NCBI GenBank assembly: GCA_942491525.1
Contig: CALOBW010000044.1
Location: forward strand, 62,001-126,000
DNA from: CAYWBU01 sp942491525
GTDB lineage: Bacteria; Desulfobacterota; Desulfomonilia; UBA1062
Reading direction: 5' to 3'
DNA: 64,000 nucleotides
Shown: piece by piece, positions 32,993 through 45,898 of the stretch
How positions within the stretch are numbered: position 1 is the first letter of the stretch
Layout of the letters: each line of letters starts with the position of its first letter
Notes under the pieces: model-generated
What the model saw: only the letters and a program-made list of their open reading frames with translations
The model's database searches: none
What the model was told of the DNA's origin: nothing
Made by a program: the position numbers and the translations under genes

Positions 32993-34057
32993 TATCACAC
33001 GCCAATTCTCTTATGGGTACATTATTTGAGAAATATTTTTTAAACCGACATATCCAACACACCCGATAGGAGGACATAATGATTGTAGTTACCGGAGCAA
33101 CAGGCCATGTAGGCAACACCCTTGTCAGAATGCTGATCGAACAAGGAGAACAGGTAAGAGCAACCCTGAACAACCCTAAAAACACCGAGCCGCTCGCAGA
33201 CGTTGACTGCGAAAAGGTTTTCGCCAGTCTGAATGATGTGGACGCTCTGACCAAGGCATTTGAGGGCGCGGACTACGTCTTCCACTGCGCAGCCTTCATC
33301 TCAATTGTTCCCGGTGTCTACGACAAACTGCATGCAGTCAATGTCCAAGGTGTTCAGAACGTTATCGATGCCTGTAAAAGAACCGGCGTAAAACGTCTGG
33401 TGCACTTGAGTTCCGTCGAAGCCATCGGCAATGACGGCACCGGCCGCATGGTCACAGAAGAGATGGGCTTCAGGCCCGAGTACGCCGTCATGGAGTACGG
33501 ACGCTCAAAGGCCGAAGGCTCAATCTTAGTCCAGAATGCCGTCAAGAATGGCGAACTCGACGCTGTAATCGTATCCCCGGTCGGCATTATAGGCCCCAAT
33601 GATTTCAAACCTTCCCAGATGGGCAGCGTCTTCATCGACTACTGCAACCGCGACCTGCCGGCCTACGTGCGCGGTCACTTTGACTTTGTCGATGCCAGAG
33701 ATGTAGCCGCCACCATCATTGCAGCCTGCAGGAAGGGACGCAGCGGCGAAAACTACCTCTGCACCGGTGAAAGCCTGAGCATGCCCGACATGATCAACCT
33801 GCTGCAGGAGCTGACCGGCATCCCCAAGCCCAAGATCGTCGTGCCGATCGACCTGATGGTATATATCGCCATCGTGGCCGAGAAGGTCTACAAAATGATC
33901 GGCAAGGACCCCATCATCACCCGCGGCGCCATGGAGCTTCTGAGATCCAACATGATTATCAGCAACGAAAAGGCCCGCAAAGAGCTGGGCATCCAGTTCA
34001 GATCAATCAAGGACAGCGTCCGCGACGAACTGGTCTGGCTACATAAGAAGGGCCGCA

Positions 34058-35563
<1,506 letters not shown>

Positions 35564-35688
35564 AGCTACCTCTTTAATTATAAACTAGTTAACATATACA
35601 ACATCGGCGGCGGATTACCAGAACTGAATCTTGCCCATGTCCTGTAACTTATCCCCACAAACACACCACCGCCAATCCCGGCCCTTTG

Positions 35689-35717
35689 TTGACTGATCTT
35701 TGTTTATCTACTATATA
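35689..35717 (+). promoter_or_regulatory. Strong sigma70-type promoter of the lysS-lol-bam-lpx operon
   Basis: TTGACT, 17 nt, TATATA, one of the best matches in the window. The predicted start is near 35724, 22 nt before the lysS start codon. Confidence 0.75.
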
Positions 35718-35745
35718 GGCCTCACTAATTTGGGGGTAATATAAA

Positions 35746-37227
35746 TTGGAAGATACAAACCGTCTGCGTCAGCAGAGAATTGAAAAGTTCGAAAGCATGA
35801 AGGAGCTGGGCGTTGAGCACTTCCCCAACTCATTTCGTAAAGACACACATATTGCAACTTTCCAGGAGCTCTATTCAGCAAAAGAGAATGACGAGCTCCA
35901 ATCAATAGAGACCAGCCACAAGATGGCCGGCCGCGTGATGGCCAAACGCCGTTTCGGCAAAGCCGCCTTCATCCATTTCCAGGACACGTCCGGCAAGATG
36001 CAGGCCTTCATCGAGAAGGCCAAGGTCGGTGACGAGGCTTACGAGATCTTCAAGAAGATGGATGTGGGCGACATCATCGGCATGAGCGGCAAGCCCATGA
36101 AGACCAAGACCGGCGAGCTGAGCATCTACATTGAAAGCTTCGAGGTGCTGACCAAATCATTCCAGCCCCTGCCCGAAAAGTGGCACGGCTTGAAGGATGT
36201 GGACACCCGCTACCGCCAGCGCTACGTGGACCTGATCGTCTCACCCGAGGTCAAGGAGACCTTCATGGTGCGCGCCCGCGTGCTCAACTCGATCCGCAAG
36301 TACATGCAGGAGCGCGAGTTCGTGGAGGTCGAGACCCCCATGATGCACCCGATCCCGGGCGGCGCCACGGCCAAGCCCTTCATCACCCATCACAACTCGC
36401 TGCACACCGACCTCTACCTCAGAATCGCCCCCGAGCTCTACCTCAAGAAGCTGATCGTGGGCGGTTTCGAGCGCGTCTTCGAGATCAACCGCAGCTTCAG
36501 GAACGAGGGCATTGACACCACCCACAACCCCGAGTTCACCATGATGGAGTTCTACATGGCCTACGCCGACTTTGGTGACCTCATGGACCTGACCGAGGAC
36601 CTGATCTCCAAGGTGGCCCAGGAGGCTCTGGGAACCATGCAAATCACCTACCAGGGCGAGGAGATCGACCTGACTCCGCCGTGGCCGCGCTACACCATCC
36701 CCGAAGCCGCCGTTAAGCTGGGCGGCATCGACCCGGCCATCCTTGAAGACCGCGAAAAGGCGCTGGCCTACTGCAAGGAAAATCTGCACCTGGAGGTCAA
36801 GGGCAATGAAGCCCTGGGCGAGCTGGTGACCACCATCTTTGAGGAGACCACCGAAGAGAAGCTGCTGGGCCCGGTCTTCATCACCTCACACCCCACCGAG
36901 GTCTCGCCCCTCTCACGCCGCAATGATGACGATCCGAGCATCACGGACCGTTTTGAATTTTATATCGCCCGCCGCGAGCTGGGTAACGCCTTCAGCGAGC
37001 TCAACGATCCCTTTGATCAGAAGGAGCGCTTCCTCAAACAGCTGGAGGACAATGAAGACCAGCAGGAGATCGACAACGACTACATCCGGGCGCTTGAGTA
37101 CGGTATGCCGCCGACCGCCGGCGAAGGCATCGGCATCGACCGTCTGATTATGCTGCTGACTGACAGCGCATCCATCCGCGACGTAGTCCTCTTCCCGCAG
37201 CTCAAGAAGCTGAGCGACGATGCCTGA
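35746..37227 (+). CDS. lysS: Lysyl-tRNA synthetase (class II)
   Basis: 493 aa. It has an N-terminal OB-fold anticodon-binding domain (about 55-160) and a class II catalytic core. Motif 2 lies around FEINRSFRNEGID and motif 3 in GEGIGIDRLIMLL. The start is TTG at 35746 behind GGGGGT, supported by the family-typical N-terminus MEDTNRLRQQRIEKF. It heads the outer-membrane biogenesis operon, as in Geobacter-like genomes. Confidence 0.96.
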   Translation: MEDTNRLRQQRIEKFESMKELGVEHFPNSFRKDTHIATFQELYSAKENDELQSIETSHKMAGRVMAKRRFGKAAFIHFQDTSGKMQAFIEKAKVGDEAYEIFKKMDVGDIIGMSGKPMKTKTGELSIYIESFEVLTKSFQPLPEKWHGLKDVDTRYRQRYVDLIVSPEVKETFMVRARVLNSIRKYMQEREFVEVETPMMHPIPGGATAKPFITHHNSLHTDLYLRIAPELYLKKLIVGGFERVFEINRSFRNEGIDTTHNPEFTMMEFYMAYADFGDLMDLTEDLISKVAQEALGTMQITYQGEEIDLTPPWPRYTIPEAAVKLGGIDPAILEDREKALAYCKENLHLEVKGNEALGELVTTIFEETTEEKLLGPVFITSHPTEVSPLSRRNDDDPSITDRFEFYIARRELGNAFSELNDPFDQKERFLKQLEDNEDQQEIDNDYIRALEYGMPPTAGEGIGIDRLIMLLTDSASIRDVVLFPQLKKLSDDA

Positions 37228-37255
37228 CCGGTCGGCCCATTAAAGGAGAACCGCC

Positions 37256-38480
37256 CTGAAATTTGAGCTCTTTGTTGCCAAACGTTACCTGAGGTCCAAG
37301 AAGTCACTGGGTTTCATCAACTTCACCTCGGGTCTGTCGATCGCCGGCATCACCATCGGCGTGATGGCCATGATCGTCGTCATCTCCGTCATGAACGGAT
37401 TTGAGGAGGACATCCAGGCCAAGCTGCTGGGCACCCAGGCCCACATCATCATCTCCAACTACTCGGGCGGCATCGATGACCCGCAGGCCATCATGAGCAC
37501 GGCCGAGCAGGATCACGATGTGCTGGGCGCCACGCCCTACCTCTTTTCCGAGGGGCTCATCTCGCATGCCGGCAGCGTCTCCGGCGTCATGATCCGCGGC
37601 ATCGACAAAGAGACCGCCCCCAGGGTTATCCAGCTGGCCGACAACATCACCGAGGGCAGCCTGGAGGAGCTCGACAACAGCGGCGTCATCCTGGGCCAGG
37701 AGCTGGCCCGGAGATCCGGCATCAGCCTGGGCGATACCATCACCCTGATCTCGCCCAGCGGCACCGTGACCCCCCTGGGCATGCTGCCGCGCTCGGGCAG
37801 CTACATCGTGCAGGGCTTCTTCTCAACCGGCATGTACGAGTTTGACAGCCGGATCGCCTACACCACCCTGGAGGCAGCCATGAGCCTGCTCTCCAAGGAG
37901 CGGCCCGACGGCATCCGGCTCAAGATCACCGACATCTACAAGGCCGACCAGGTCGGTCAGCGCCTGATGAAGAGCCTGCCCTACGGCCACTGGGCGCGCA
38001 CCTGGAAAGATATCAACCGCAGCCTCTATGCAGCGCTCAAGATGGAAAAAACCGTCCTCGGCATCATCATGGTCTTCATCATCATGGTGGCGGCCTTCAA
38101 TATTGTCAGCACCCTGATCATGCTGGTCATGGAGAAGCGCAAGGATATCGCCATCCTCAAGTCCATGGGCGCCACCACGGCCCAGGTGCTGCGCATCTTC
38201 ATCGCCTCGGGCATGGCCATCGGCCTGACCGGCACGGCCCTGGGCGTGCTCTGCGGCGTGGCTCTGGCCAACAACCTGGACCCGGTGGTGGCCGCGGTGG
38301 AGTTCATCTTCCGCGTCGAGGTGATGCCCAAGGATGTCTACTACATCACCGGCCTGCCCACCAAAGTGGTGCCGTTTGAAGTGGGCATGATCGCCGCCGG
38401 CGCCCTGCTGCTCTCATTCATCTCAACCATCTACCCGGCCCGCCAGGCCGCCCACCAGGACCCCGTGGAGGTCATGCGCT

Positions 38481-38491
<11 letters not shown>
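37256..38491 (+). CDS. lolC: Lipoprotein-releasing ABC transporter permease LolC/E
   Basis: Permease that extracts outer-membrane lipoproteins from the inner membrane for LolA. The 411 aa have an N-terminal helix (IAGITIGVMAMIVVISVMNGFEED), a large periplasmic MacB-like domain (about 50-260) and three C-terminal helices. The only usable start is CTG at 37256 (KFELFVAKRYLRSKKS...): an in-frame TAA lies 12 nt upstream, GGAG sits 7 nt before the CTG, and the first Met would delete the conserved N-terminus. Single copy, so likely a homodimeric LolF-like arrangement. It overlaps lolD by 11 nt. Confidence 0.93.
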
Positions 38492-39150
<659 letters not shown>

Positions 39151-39170
<20 letters not shown>

Positions 39171-41580
39171 GATTTTACTGATTGCCCTGCTCTGGCCGCT
39201 GGCTCTTAGCGCCCAGCAGCTGACAACCGACAACGCCGAGCTTAAATCCATCCTGAGCGAGATCCCCTGCATTGAGCTCGAGGAGTCGGCGGCAACCAAA
39301 CTGACCCTCAGCCGCAAGGACGGCCTGGCGGTCGTCAGCGACAACCGCGGCGTCAAGTACAGCGCATCGGATGTCGAGAGCGCCCTGAGCGGCTACCTGC
39401 GCCTGCGCGACATCTGCGTCATCGACGACATTAAGATCAAGGGCACCAAGCGCATCTCGGATGAGGCGATCATGTTCCGCATCAAGACCAGCCGCGGCGA
39501 CATCCTCAACCAGGCCAATGTCGGAAGCGACATCGAGCGCGTCTACGACATGGGCTACTTTGAAAACGTGCGCGCCGAGATCGACGAGGACATCCTGAGC
39601 TTTGTGGTGCGCGAATATCCGGTGATCGTCACCATCCAGGTTGAAGGCAACGATGAGATCAAGGATGACAAGATTCTGGACGCCGTCGGTCTGCGCACCT
39701 TCGAGATCCTCAACACCCGCACTTTGAAGGCCGGCGTCGACCGCATCAAGGCCCTCTACAAGGAGAAGGGCTTCTACAACGTTGAGATCAAGACCGATCA
39801 GGAGGATACCGAGGGCGGCATCATCCTGATCTTCACCATTCAGGAGAACCAGCAGACCTATGTCAAAGAGGTCAACTTTGACGGCAACGACAACATCAAA
39901 TCCAGCGAGCTGCGCAAGATCATGGAGACTAAGAACCGCTGGCCCCTGGGTCTCTTCTCCCACACCGGCTCCTACCTGGACGCCAGCATCGACACCGACC
40001 TGCTCAGAATTGAGCAGCTCTACGGCGACCAAGGCTACATCAATGCCCGCGCCGGCCGGCCCATCGTGGAGATCCTGCCCGAAGAGGGCATCTTCATCAC
40101 CATCCCCATCGATGAGGGCGAGCAGTTCTACATCGGCGAGATCGATATCGATGCCGAGCTGATCGTTGACAAAACCAAGCTGCTTGAGAAGCTGGACCTG
40201 GTCAGCGGCGAAATCATGAACAAGACCCAGGTCAGCCTGGCCATCGAAGCCATCCGCGACGTCTACATGGACCAGGGCTTTGCCAACGCCCAGATCACGC
40301 CCCAGACAAGCTTCGACGGCAACAAGCTCAACATGGTGCTCAAGGTTGACAAGGGTGAGCCGGTCAGCATCGACCAGATCTACATCCAGGGCAACACCAA
40401 GACCCGCGACAAGGTTATCCGCCGCGAACTGCTGCTGGACGAGAGCGACCTCTTCTCCTCCACGGCCATCAAGATGAGCAAGGACCGGCTCAACCGCCTG
40501 GGTTACTTCTCGACCATCGAGATCGAGCCGATCCCCGGCGAGGGCGACGACCTGTCGCTGCTGGTCAATGTGCAGGAGAACCGCACCGGCGCCTTCTCCT
40601 TCGGCCTCTCCTACTCCAGCGAGGACAAGGTCATGGGCACCCTTGAACTCTCCGAAAACAACGTGGCCGGCTACGGCATCAAGGCCAAGATCAGCACCGA
40701 GTACGGCAAAAAGAAGAAGAACTTCAACATCGATGTTGAGGATCCGTGGCTCTTTGACACGCGCCTCTCGGCCGGCACCCGCCTCTATGCCCAGGAGAAG
40801 GAGGAGCTCTACTACACCAAGAAATCGCGCGGCTTCAATGTACGCATGGGCTATCCGGTCTACGAGCGCATCCGCCACTACATCGGCTACAGCTATGACT
40901 ACAACCTGGGTCTTGAAGATATCGATCCCGGCTATAATCAATACCTTACCCAAGACGACCGGGACGGCGGTCTGACCAGTTCGATCGTCAACTCCTTCAG
41001 CCGCGACACCACCAATGACTACTACCGCCCCACCGAGGGCGCCGACCTCAACTTCTCTCTGGAGTATGCCGGCCTCGGCGGCGACTTCCACTACACCCGG
41101 GCCCAGGCCAAAGCGGCAGTCTTCTTCCCGCTCTACAAGGATAAAGTGGCCTTGATGTTAAAAGGCAGATGGGGTACCATCAACGGCGGTAATGGGGAAA
41201 AGGTGCCCACCACCGAGCTCTTCACCCTGGGCGGCATGAACTCGGTGCGCGGCTTCAAATATGGTGAGATTGGCACCCGCCGCGGCGAGATGAACTGGAA
41301 CGGCGGCACCGTGATCGGCGGCAACCGGATGTGCATCTTCAATGTGGAGATCACCTACCCGGTTGAGAGCGTTCCGGGCCTGTCCGGACTCTTCTTCTAC
41401 GATGCCGGCAACGCCTACAACGACACCATCGATCTGACCAACCTGAAGCAGTCCGTCGGCTTCGGCTGGCGCTGGGTGACGCCCATGGGGCCGTTGCGCC
41501 TGGAGTATGGCCGCATCATCAACCCCGAAGAGTATGAATCCAATGGCCGCTGGGACTTTACCATTGGCACATTTTTCTAA
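39151..41580 (+). CDS. bamA: Outer membrane protein assembly factor BamA
   Basis: Central Omp85 insertase, 809 aa. The start is TTG behind GGGAGG, followed by a signal peptide (about 1-21). Five POTRA domains run from about 90 to 470, and the C-terminal 16-strand barrel carries the VRGF lid motif and ends in an aromatic residue (TFF). An extra stretch of about 65 residues with two Cys (40 and 89) precedes the first clear POTRA. The gene overlaps lolD by 20 nt and is followed by skp. Confidence 0.96.
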
Positions 41581-41601
41581 AACGTAAAGCGAGGAGTAGT
41601 A

Positions 41602-42120
41602 ATGAAAAGATCAATTATTGTTGCAGTATGCGTACTCATGATGCTGGCCCCGGCCGCCTGGGCCGAGAGCAAGATCGCCGTCGTCAACGGCCAGCAGTGT
41701 CTGGCAGAGAGCCTCGCCGGCAAAGCCGCCCTGGCCAAACTTGAAAGCATCAAGGATAAGCGCGAAGCTGAGATCAATGAGCAGGAAGCTCTGGTCAAGA
41801 AGCTCGACCAGGACATGCAGACTCAGCGCATGACCATGAGCCAGGAAGCTCTGACCGAGATGCAGCGCCAGTTCCAGAAGGAGTACCGCAGCTACCAGAT
41901 GAACATCAAGGATGCCCAGGAAGAGCTGCAGCGCAAACAGATCGAGCTGACCAAGCCCCTTACCGACAAAATGGTCGAGATCACCGCAGATTACGGCAAG
42001 AAGCACGGCTACGACCTGATCCTCGAAGCCAACGTGCCGGGTGTGGTTTTCTACGCCTCTGATGCGGTCGACGTCACCAACGAGATCACCAAACTGCTCG
42101 ACGCCCAGTATAAGAAGTAA
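41602..42120 (+). CDS. skp: Periplasmic OmpH/Skp-family chaperone
   Basis: Trimeric periplasmic chaperone that carries unfolded OMPs to BamA. The 172 aa have a signal peptide ending AWA, the family start SKIAVVNGQQCLAES, a long helical coiled coil (about 45-125) and the closing VVFYASDAVDVTNEITKLLD. Its stop overlaps the lpxD start (TAATG). Confidence 0.93.
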   Translation: MKRSIIVAVCVLMMLAPAAWAESKIAVVNGQQCLAESLAGKAALAKLESIKDKREAEINEQEALVKKLDQDMQTQRMTMSQEALTEMQRQFQKEYRSYQMNIKDAQEELQRKQIELTKPLTDKMVEITADYGKKHGYDLILEANVPGVVFYASDAVDVTNEITKLLDAQYKK

Positions 42121-43124
42121 TGCTGCTGTCAGAGATCGCATCACAGCTTGACGGGGAGCTGCTGGGAGCGGACATCGAGATCAGCGGAGTCTCAACCATT
42201 GATGAGGCTGGCGCCCGAGACATCACCTTCCTGGCAAACCCCAAGTATAAAGAGAGCGCCCTGGCCACCAAGGCCGGGGCTATCATTGTTTCTGAACCGC
42301 TGGAGATCGGCGCATCCCAGCTGGTGGTGGACCACCCCTACCTGGCCTTTACCGAAGTCTTAAGTCTGGTGCATCCGCCCAAGCAGCACAAGGCCGGTGT
42401 CTCCAAGCAGGCCCACATCGGCAGCAACAGCCACATCGGCCCGGGCAGCACCATCTACCCCCAGGCCTATGTGGGCGAGAATGTGACCATCGGCAAGGAC
42501 TGCGTCATCCACCCGGGCTGCTACATCGGCGACAGCGCCAACATCGGCGACAACACGGTTCTGCACGCCAACGTGGTGGTCTATGAGGGCTGTCATATCG
42601 GCAATGGCTGCATCCTGCACGCCGGCTGCGTAATCGGCTCCGACGGTTTCGGTTTTGTCTGGGACGGCGAGAAGCACCGCAAGATTCCGCAGGTAGGCGT
42701 CGTGATCGTCGGCAACAATGTCGAGATCGGCAGCAACTGCAGCGTTGACCGCGCCGCCCTGACGCAGACCGTCATCGGCTCGGGCACCAAGATCGACAAC
42801 CTGGTGCAGATCGCCCACAACGTCGTGATCGGCGACCACTGCATCCTGGTGGCCCAGAGCGGCATCGCCGGCAGCGCCAAACTGGGCGTGGGGGTCATCC
42901 TGGCCGGCCAGGCCGGCGTCGGCGGCCACATCACGGTGGGCGACGGCTGTACCGCTTCGGCCAAAGCCGGCATCGCCTCCGACCTGGAGCCGGGCAAGGT
43001 TGTCTCCGGCTACCCCGCCATGGACCATAAAAAGTGGCTCAGGGCCCAGAAGGTTTACAAAGACCTGCCCGAGCTTATTAAACGTATCCGTCAGCTAGAA
43101 AGGAGAGTTGATGACCTCGATTGA
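42120..43124 (+). CDS. lpxD: UDP-3-O-(3-hydroxyacyl)glucosamine N-acyltransferase LpxD
   Basis: Third step of lipid A synthesis. The 334 aa comprise an N-terminal uridine-binding domain (about 1-95; SGVSTIDEAGARDITFL, FLANPKY), a left-handed beta-helix of hexapeptide repeats (about 100-290) with the catalytic His in QIAHNVVIGDHC, and a C-terminal helix. It ends inside the start of lpxA. No fabZ lies between lpxD and lpxA, where related operons often have it. Confidence 0.96.
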   Translation: MLLSEIASQLDGELLGADIEISGVSTIDEAGARDITFLANPKYKESALATKAGAIIVSEPLEIGASQLVVDHPYLAFTEVLSLVHPPKQHKAGVSKQAHIGSNSHIGPGSTIYPQAYVGENVTIGKDCVIHPGCYIGDSANIGDNTVLHANVVVYEGCHIGNGCILHAGCVIGSDGFGFVWDGEKHRKIPQVGVVIVGNNVEIGSNCSVDRAALTQTVIGSGTKIDNLVQIAHNVVIGDHCILVAQSGIAGSAKLGVGVILAGQAGVGGHITVGDGCTASAKAGIASDLEPGKVVSGYPAMDHKKWLRAQKVYKDLPELIKRIRQLERRVDDLD

Positions 43125-43887
43125 TCCTAGCGCCCGCATCTCGCCGGCTGCCCAGTTGGACAGCGGCGTAGAGGTTGGGGCGTACGCCGTCATCGGCCCG
43201 AACGTTAAAATCGGCAAGAACACCAAGGTCGGCCCGCACTGCGTCATCGACGGGCCCACCACCATCGGTGAGAACAACAACTTCATCGGCCAAGCCAGCA
43301 TCGGGAGCGCGCCCCAGGACTACAGCTACAAGGGTGAGGACACCGAGCTGATCATGGGTGACAACAATCTGGTGCGCGAGTTCGTGACCATCAACCGCGG
43401 CACCCTCAAAGAGGACGGCGTAACCCGCGTCGGCAGCGGCAACATGATCATGGCCTACAGCCATGTAGCCCATGACTGCGTGGTCGGCAACAACATCACC
43501 ATGGGCAACCTGGCCACCCTGGCCGGCCATGTGCGCGTGGACGACAACGTCATCATCGGCGGCCTGACCGCCGTGCACCAGTTCAACCGCATCGGCGCCT
43601 ACTCCATCATCGGCGGCGGCTCGCTGGTGACCATGGACATCGTGCCCTTCGCCAAGGCCTCGGGCACCCGCATCAAGATCTACTCCACCAACATCATCGG
43701 CCTGCAGCGCAACGGCTTCACCCCCGAGCAGATCAAGAACATCCGCCGGGCCTACAAGATCATCTTCAAGGAGGGCCTGCTGCTCAAGGACGCGCTGGCC
43801 AGACTGGAGAGCGAGTTCGGTGACGACGCCGACATCAGGCGCATCAGCGACTTCATCAAAGCTTCCGAGAGGGGAATCGCCAGATGA
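43111..43887 (+). CDS. lpxA: UDP-N-acetylglucosamine acyltransferase LpxA
   Basis: First lipid A enzyme, 258 aa. Hexapeptide beta-helix (IDPSARISPAAQLDSG...) with the catalytic His in SHVAHDCVVGNN, then HQFNRIGAYSIIGGGS and a C-terminal helical bundle. The ATG at 43111, with GGAG five nt upstream, is chosen over the preceding TTG. Whether it uses UDP-GlcNAc or the 3-amino analogue is open, given the next gene. Confidence 0.96.
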   Translation: MTSIDPSARISPAAQLDSGVEVGAYAVIGPNVKIGKNTKVGPHCVIDGPTTIGENNNFIGQASIGSAPQDYSYKGEDTELIMGDNNLVREFVTINRGTLKEDGVTRVGSGNMIMAYSHVAHDCVVGNNITMGNLATLAGHVRVDDNVIIGGLTAVHQFNRIGAYSIIGGGSLVTMDIVPFAKASGTRIKIYSTNIIGLQRNGFTPEQIKNIRRAYKIIFKEGLLLKDALARLESEFGDDADIRRISDFIKASERGIAR

Positions 43888-44810
43888 AGAAGCTCAGATG
43901 CGCAGTAATCGGAGTCGGCTATCTGGGCCGCTTCCACGCCCAGAAGTACGCCAAGCTGGAGCAGGCCGAACTGGTGGGCGTGGTGGACGTTGACACCACC
44001 CGCGCGGCCGAGATCGCCACCGAGGTGGGCTGCAACTCATACGGCGACATCAGCGAGATCATCGACGAGATCGATGCGGTCTCGATCGCCGCTCCCACCA
44101 CCCTGCACTACTCCGTGGCCAAACCGCTGCTGGAGCGCGGCATCCACTGCCTGGTGGAGAAGCCCATGACCGCCACCATAGAGGAGGCCGAAGAGCTGAT
44201 CGCGGCGGCCAAAACCTCCGGCGCCACCCTGCAGGTGGGCCATCTGGAGCGCTTCAACCCGGCCCTGCTCAAGCTGGCCGACGACATCAACAAACCCATG
44301 TTCATCGAGGCCCACCGCATCAGCCCCTTTGTGGCCCGCGGCGCCGACGTGGACGTGATCCTGGATATCATGATCCATGACATCGACATCATCCTCTCGC
44401 TGGTCAAGTCGCCCATCTCCTCCATCGAGGCCGTGGGTGTGCCGGTGCTGACCGACGATGTCGACATCTCAAACGCACGCCTGCGCTTCGAATCGGGCTG
44501 CATCGCCAACATCACGGCCAGCCGCATCAGCGCCGAGGTGATGCGCAAGATCCGCATCTTCCAGCCCGACTCCTACATCTCGATCGACTGCGCCAAGAAT
44601 GCGGTCGACCTCTACACCCTGGAGGAGCAGAAGCGCATCGACCACAACCACTACTCCATGTCCGACTCCGATGCCCTGGAAGCCGAGATCGCCTCCTTCC
44701 TGAACTGCATCCTGACCGGAGCCCGGCCGGTGGTTGACGGCCAGGCCGGTCTGGACGCCATCAAGGTGGCCTACCAGATCAAAGACTGCATGGTGCTGCC
44801 GGAAAAATGA
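43884..44810 (+). CDS. Gfo/Idh/MocA-family oxidoreductase in the lipid A operon
   Basis: NAD(P)-dependent oxidoreductase of 308 aa. Rossmann motif GVGYLGRFHA (about 10-19), the family EKP motif (LVEKPMT), GHLERFNPAL, and a C-terminal alpha/beta domain with IMIHDIDIILSL. Position between lpxA and lpxB matches GnnA, which oxidises the 3-OH of UDP-GlcNAc before GnnB aminates it. No GnnB-type aminotransferase is here, so the function is unproven. It overlaps both neighbours by 4 nt. Confidence 0.85.
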   Translation: MKKLRCAVIGVGYLGRFHAQKYAKLEQAELVGVVDVDTTRAAEIATEVGCNSYGDISEIIDEIDAVSIAAPTTLHYSVAKPLLERGIHCLVEKPMTATIEEAEELIAAAKTSGATLQVGHLERFNPALLKLADDINKPMFIEAHRISPFVARGADVDVILDIMIHDIDIILSLVKSPISSIEAVGVPVLTDDVDISNARLRFESGCIANITASRISAEVMRKIRIFQPDSYISIDCAKNAVDLYTLEEQKRIDHNHYSMSDSDALEAEIASFLNCILTGARPVVDGQAGLDAIKVAYQIKDCMVLPEK

Positions 44811-45898
44811 CCAGAATAATGATGATCGCCACCGAGGCCAGTGCCGACCGGCACGCGGCCAAGGTTGTCAAAGAACTCAAGACCAAGCTGCCGGATTGCG
44901 AAATCTTCGGCATGGGCGGCCCCCAGATGGCGGCCGCCGGCATGGAGTGCATCTACTCCATGGATGAGCTGGCCGTGATGGGCTTCACCGACGTGCTGCC
45001 CAAGCTGGGCCACATCCTCAAAATCAGAAAAAATCTCAAGATGATCATGGCCGAGCGCAAGCCCGACATCTTCATCCCGACCGACTCGCCCGACTTCAAC
45101 ATGCACCTGGCCAGACATGCCGGAAAGCTCGGTATCAAGGTGCTCTACTACATCGCGCCCCAGGCCTGGGCCTGGCGTTCAAGCCGCGCACGCAAGCTGG
45201 CCAAGATCGTGGACGGCCTGGCCGTGATCTTCCCCTTTGAGGAGCAGTTCTTCGCCTCATACGGCGTCAACGTGCGCTACGTGGGCCACCCCATCCTGGA
45301 GCACGCCCCGCGCCTGAGCCAGATCGTGTCACCACCCAGGCGCATCGCCATCCTACCGGGCAGCCGGCGCCACGAGATCGAGATGATGCTGGACGACATG
45401 CTGGCGGCCAAGGAGCTGCTGGACTGCCGCCACGAGGGGTTGCAGTGGTTTCTGCCCCTGGCTCCCGGAGTCAGCAGAAACGACCTGCCCGAGCTGCCGG
45501 CCAACATCCAGCTGGTGGACGAACTGCCGGATGTGGACCTGGCCATCTGCAAGTCGGGCACCTCAACCTTTGAGCTGGCCCTGCGCGGCATTCCCGAGGT
45601 GATCTGCTACCGCACCTCGCGCCTCAACTATCTGCTGGCCAAACTCTTCGTCAAAACTAAAAATATCGGCATGCCCAACATCATTCTGGGCCGCGACGAG
45701 GTTCCCGAGCTGATTCAGAATGACCTCAACGCCCTGGACCTGGCCGATGCCGTAACCGCCTACATCCAGGATTCACACCGCTACATGCGCACGCGCGTGG
45801 CCTTCAAGGAGATGCGCGAGACACTGGGGGCCAAGAGGGCCGCCGAAGGAGTTACCAATTGGGCAATCCAAATGCTGAACAGTACAAACGCCTCCTAG
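44807..45898 (+). CDS. lpxB: Lipid-A-disaccharide synthase LpxB
   Basis: GT-B glycosyltransferase that joins UDP-2,3-diacylglucosamine and lipid X. The 363 aa show MIATEASADRHAAKVV, GMGGPQMAAAGME, ELAVMGFTDVLPKL, YYIAPQAWAWRSSRA, YVGHPILE and KSGTSTFELAL. The start overlaps the preceding stop as ATGA. Confidence 0.96.
   Translation: MTRIMMIATEASADRHAAKVVKELKTKLPDCEIFGMGGPQMAAAGMECIYSMDELAVMGFTDVLPKLGHILKIRKNLKMIMAERKPDIFIPTDSPDFNMHLARHAGKLGIKVLYYIAPQAWAWRSSRARKLAKIVDGLAVIFPFEEQFFASYGVNVRYVGHPILEHAPRLSQIVSPPRRIAILPGSRRHEIEMMLDDMLAAKELLDCRHEGLQWFLPLAPGVSRNDLPELPANIQLVDELPDVDLAICKSGTSTFELALRGIPEVICYRTSRLNYLLAKLFVKTKNIGMPNIILGRDEVPELIQNDLNALDLADAVTAYIQDSHRYMRTRVAFKEMRETLGAKRAAEGVTNWAIQMLNSTNAS

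Noticed and set aside
32989..33017. TTGCAT-N17-TTATGG as a sigma70 promoter for epimerase 3
   Set aside because: The -10 is poor and the same stretch fits a sigma54 promoter with exact GG-N10-GC spacing.
35577..35605. TATAAT as a nadE promoter on the minus strand
   Set aside because: No -35 at proper distance and the start would fall on the ribosome site.
39175..41091. 638-codon open frame on the minus strand
   Set aside because: Exactly antisense to bamA, with a valine/alanine/aspartate-rich composition caused by the codon bias of the real gene; no motif or ribosome site.
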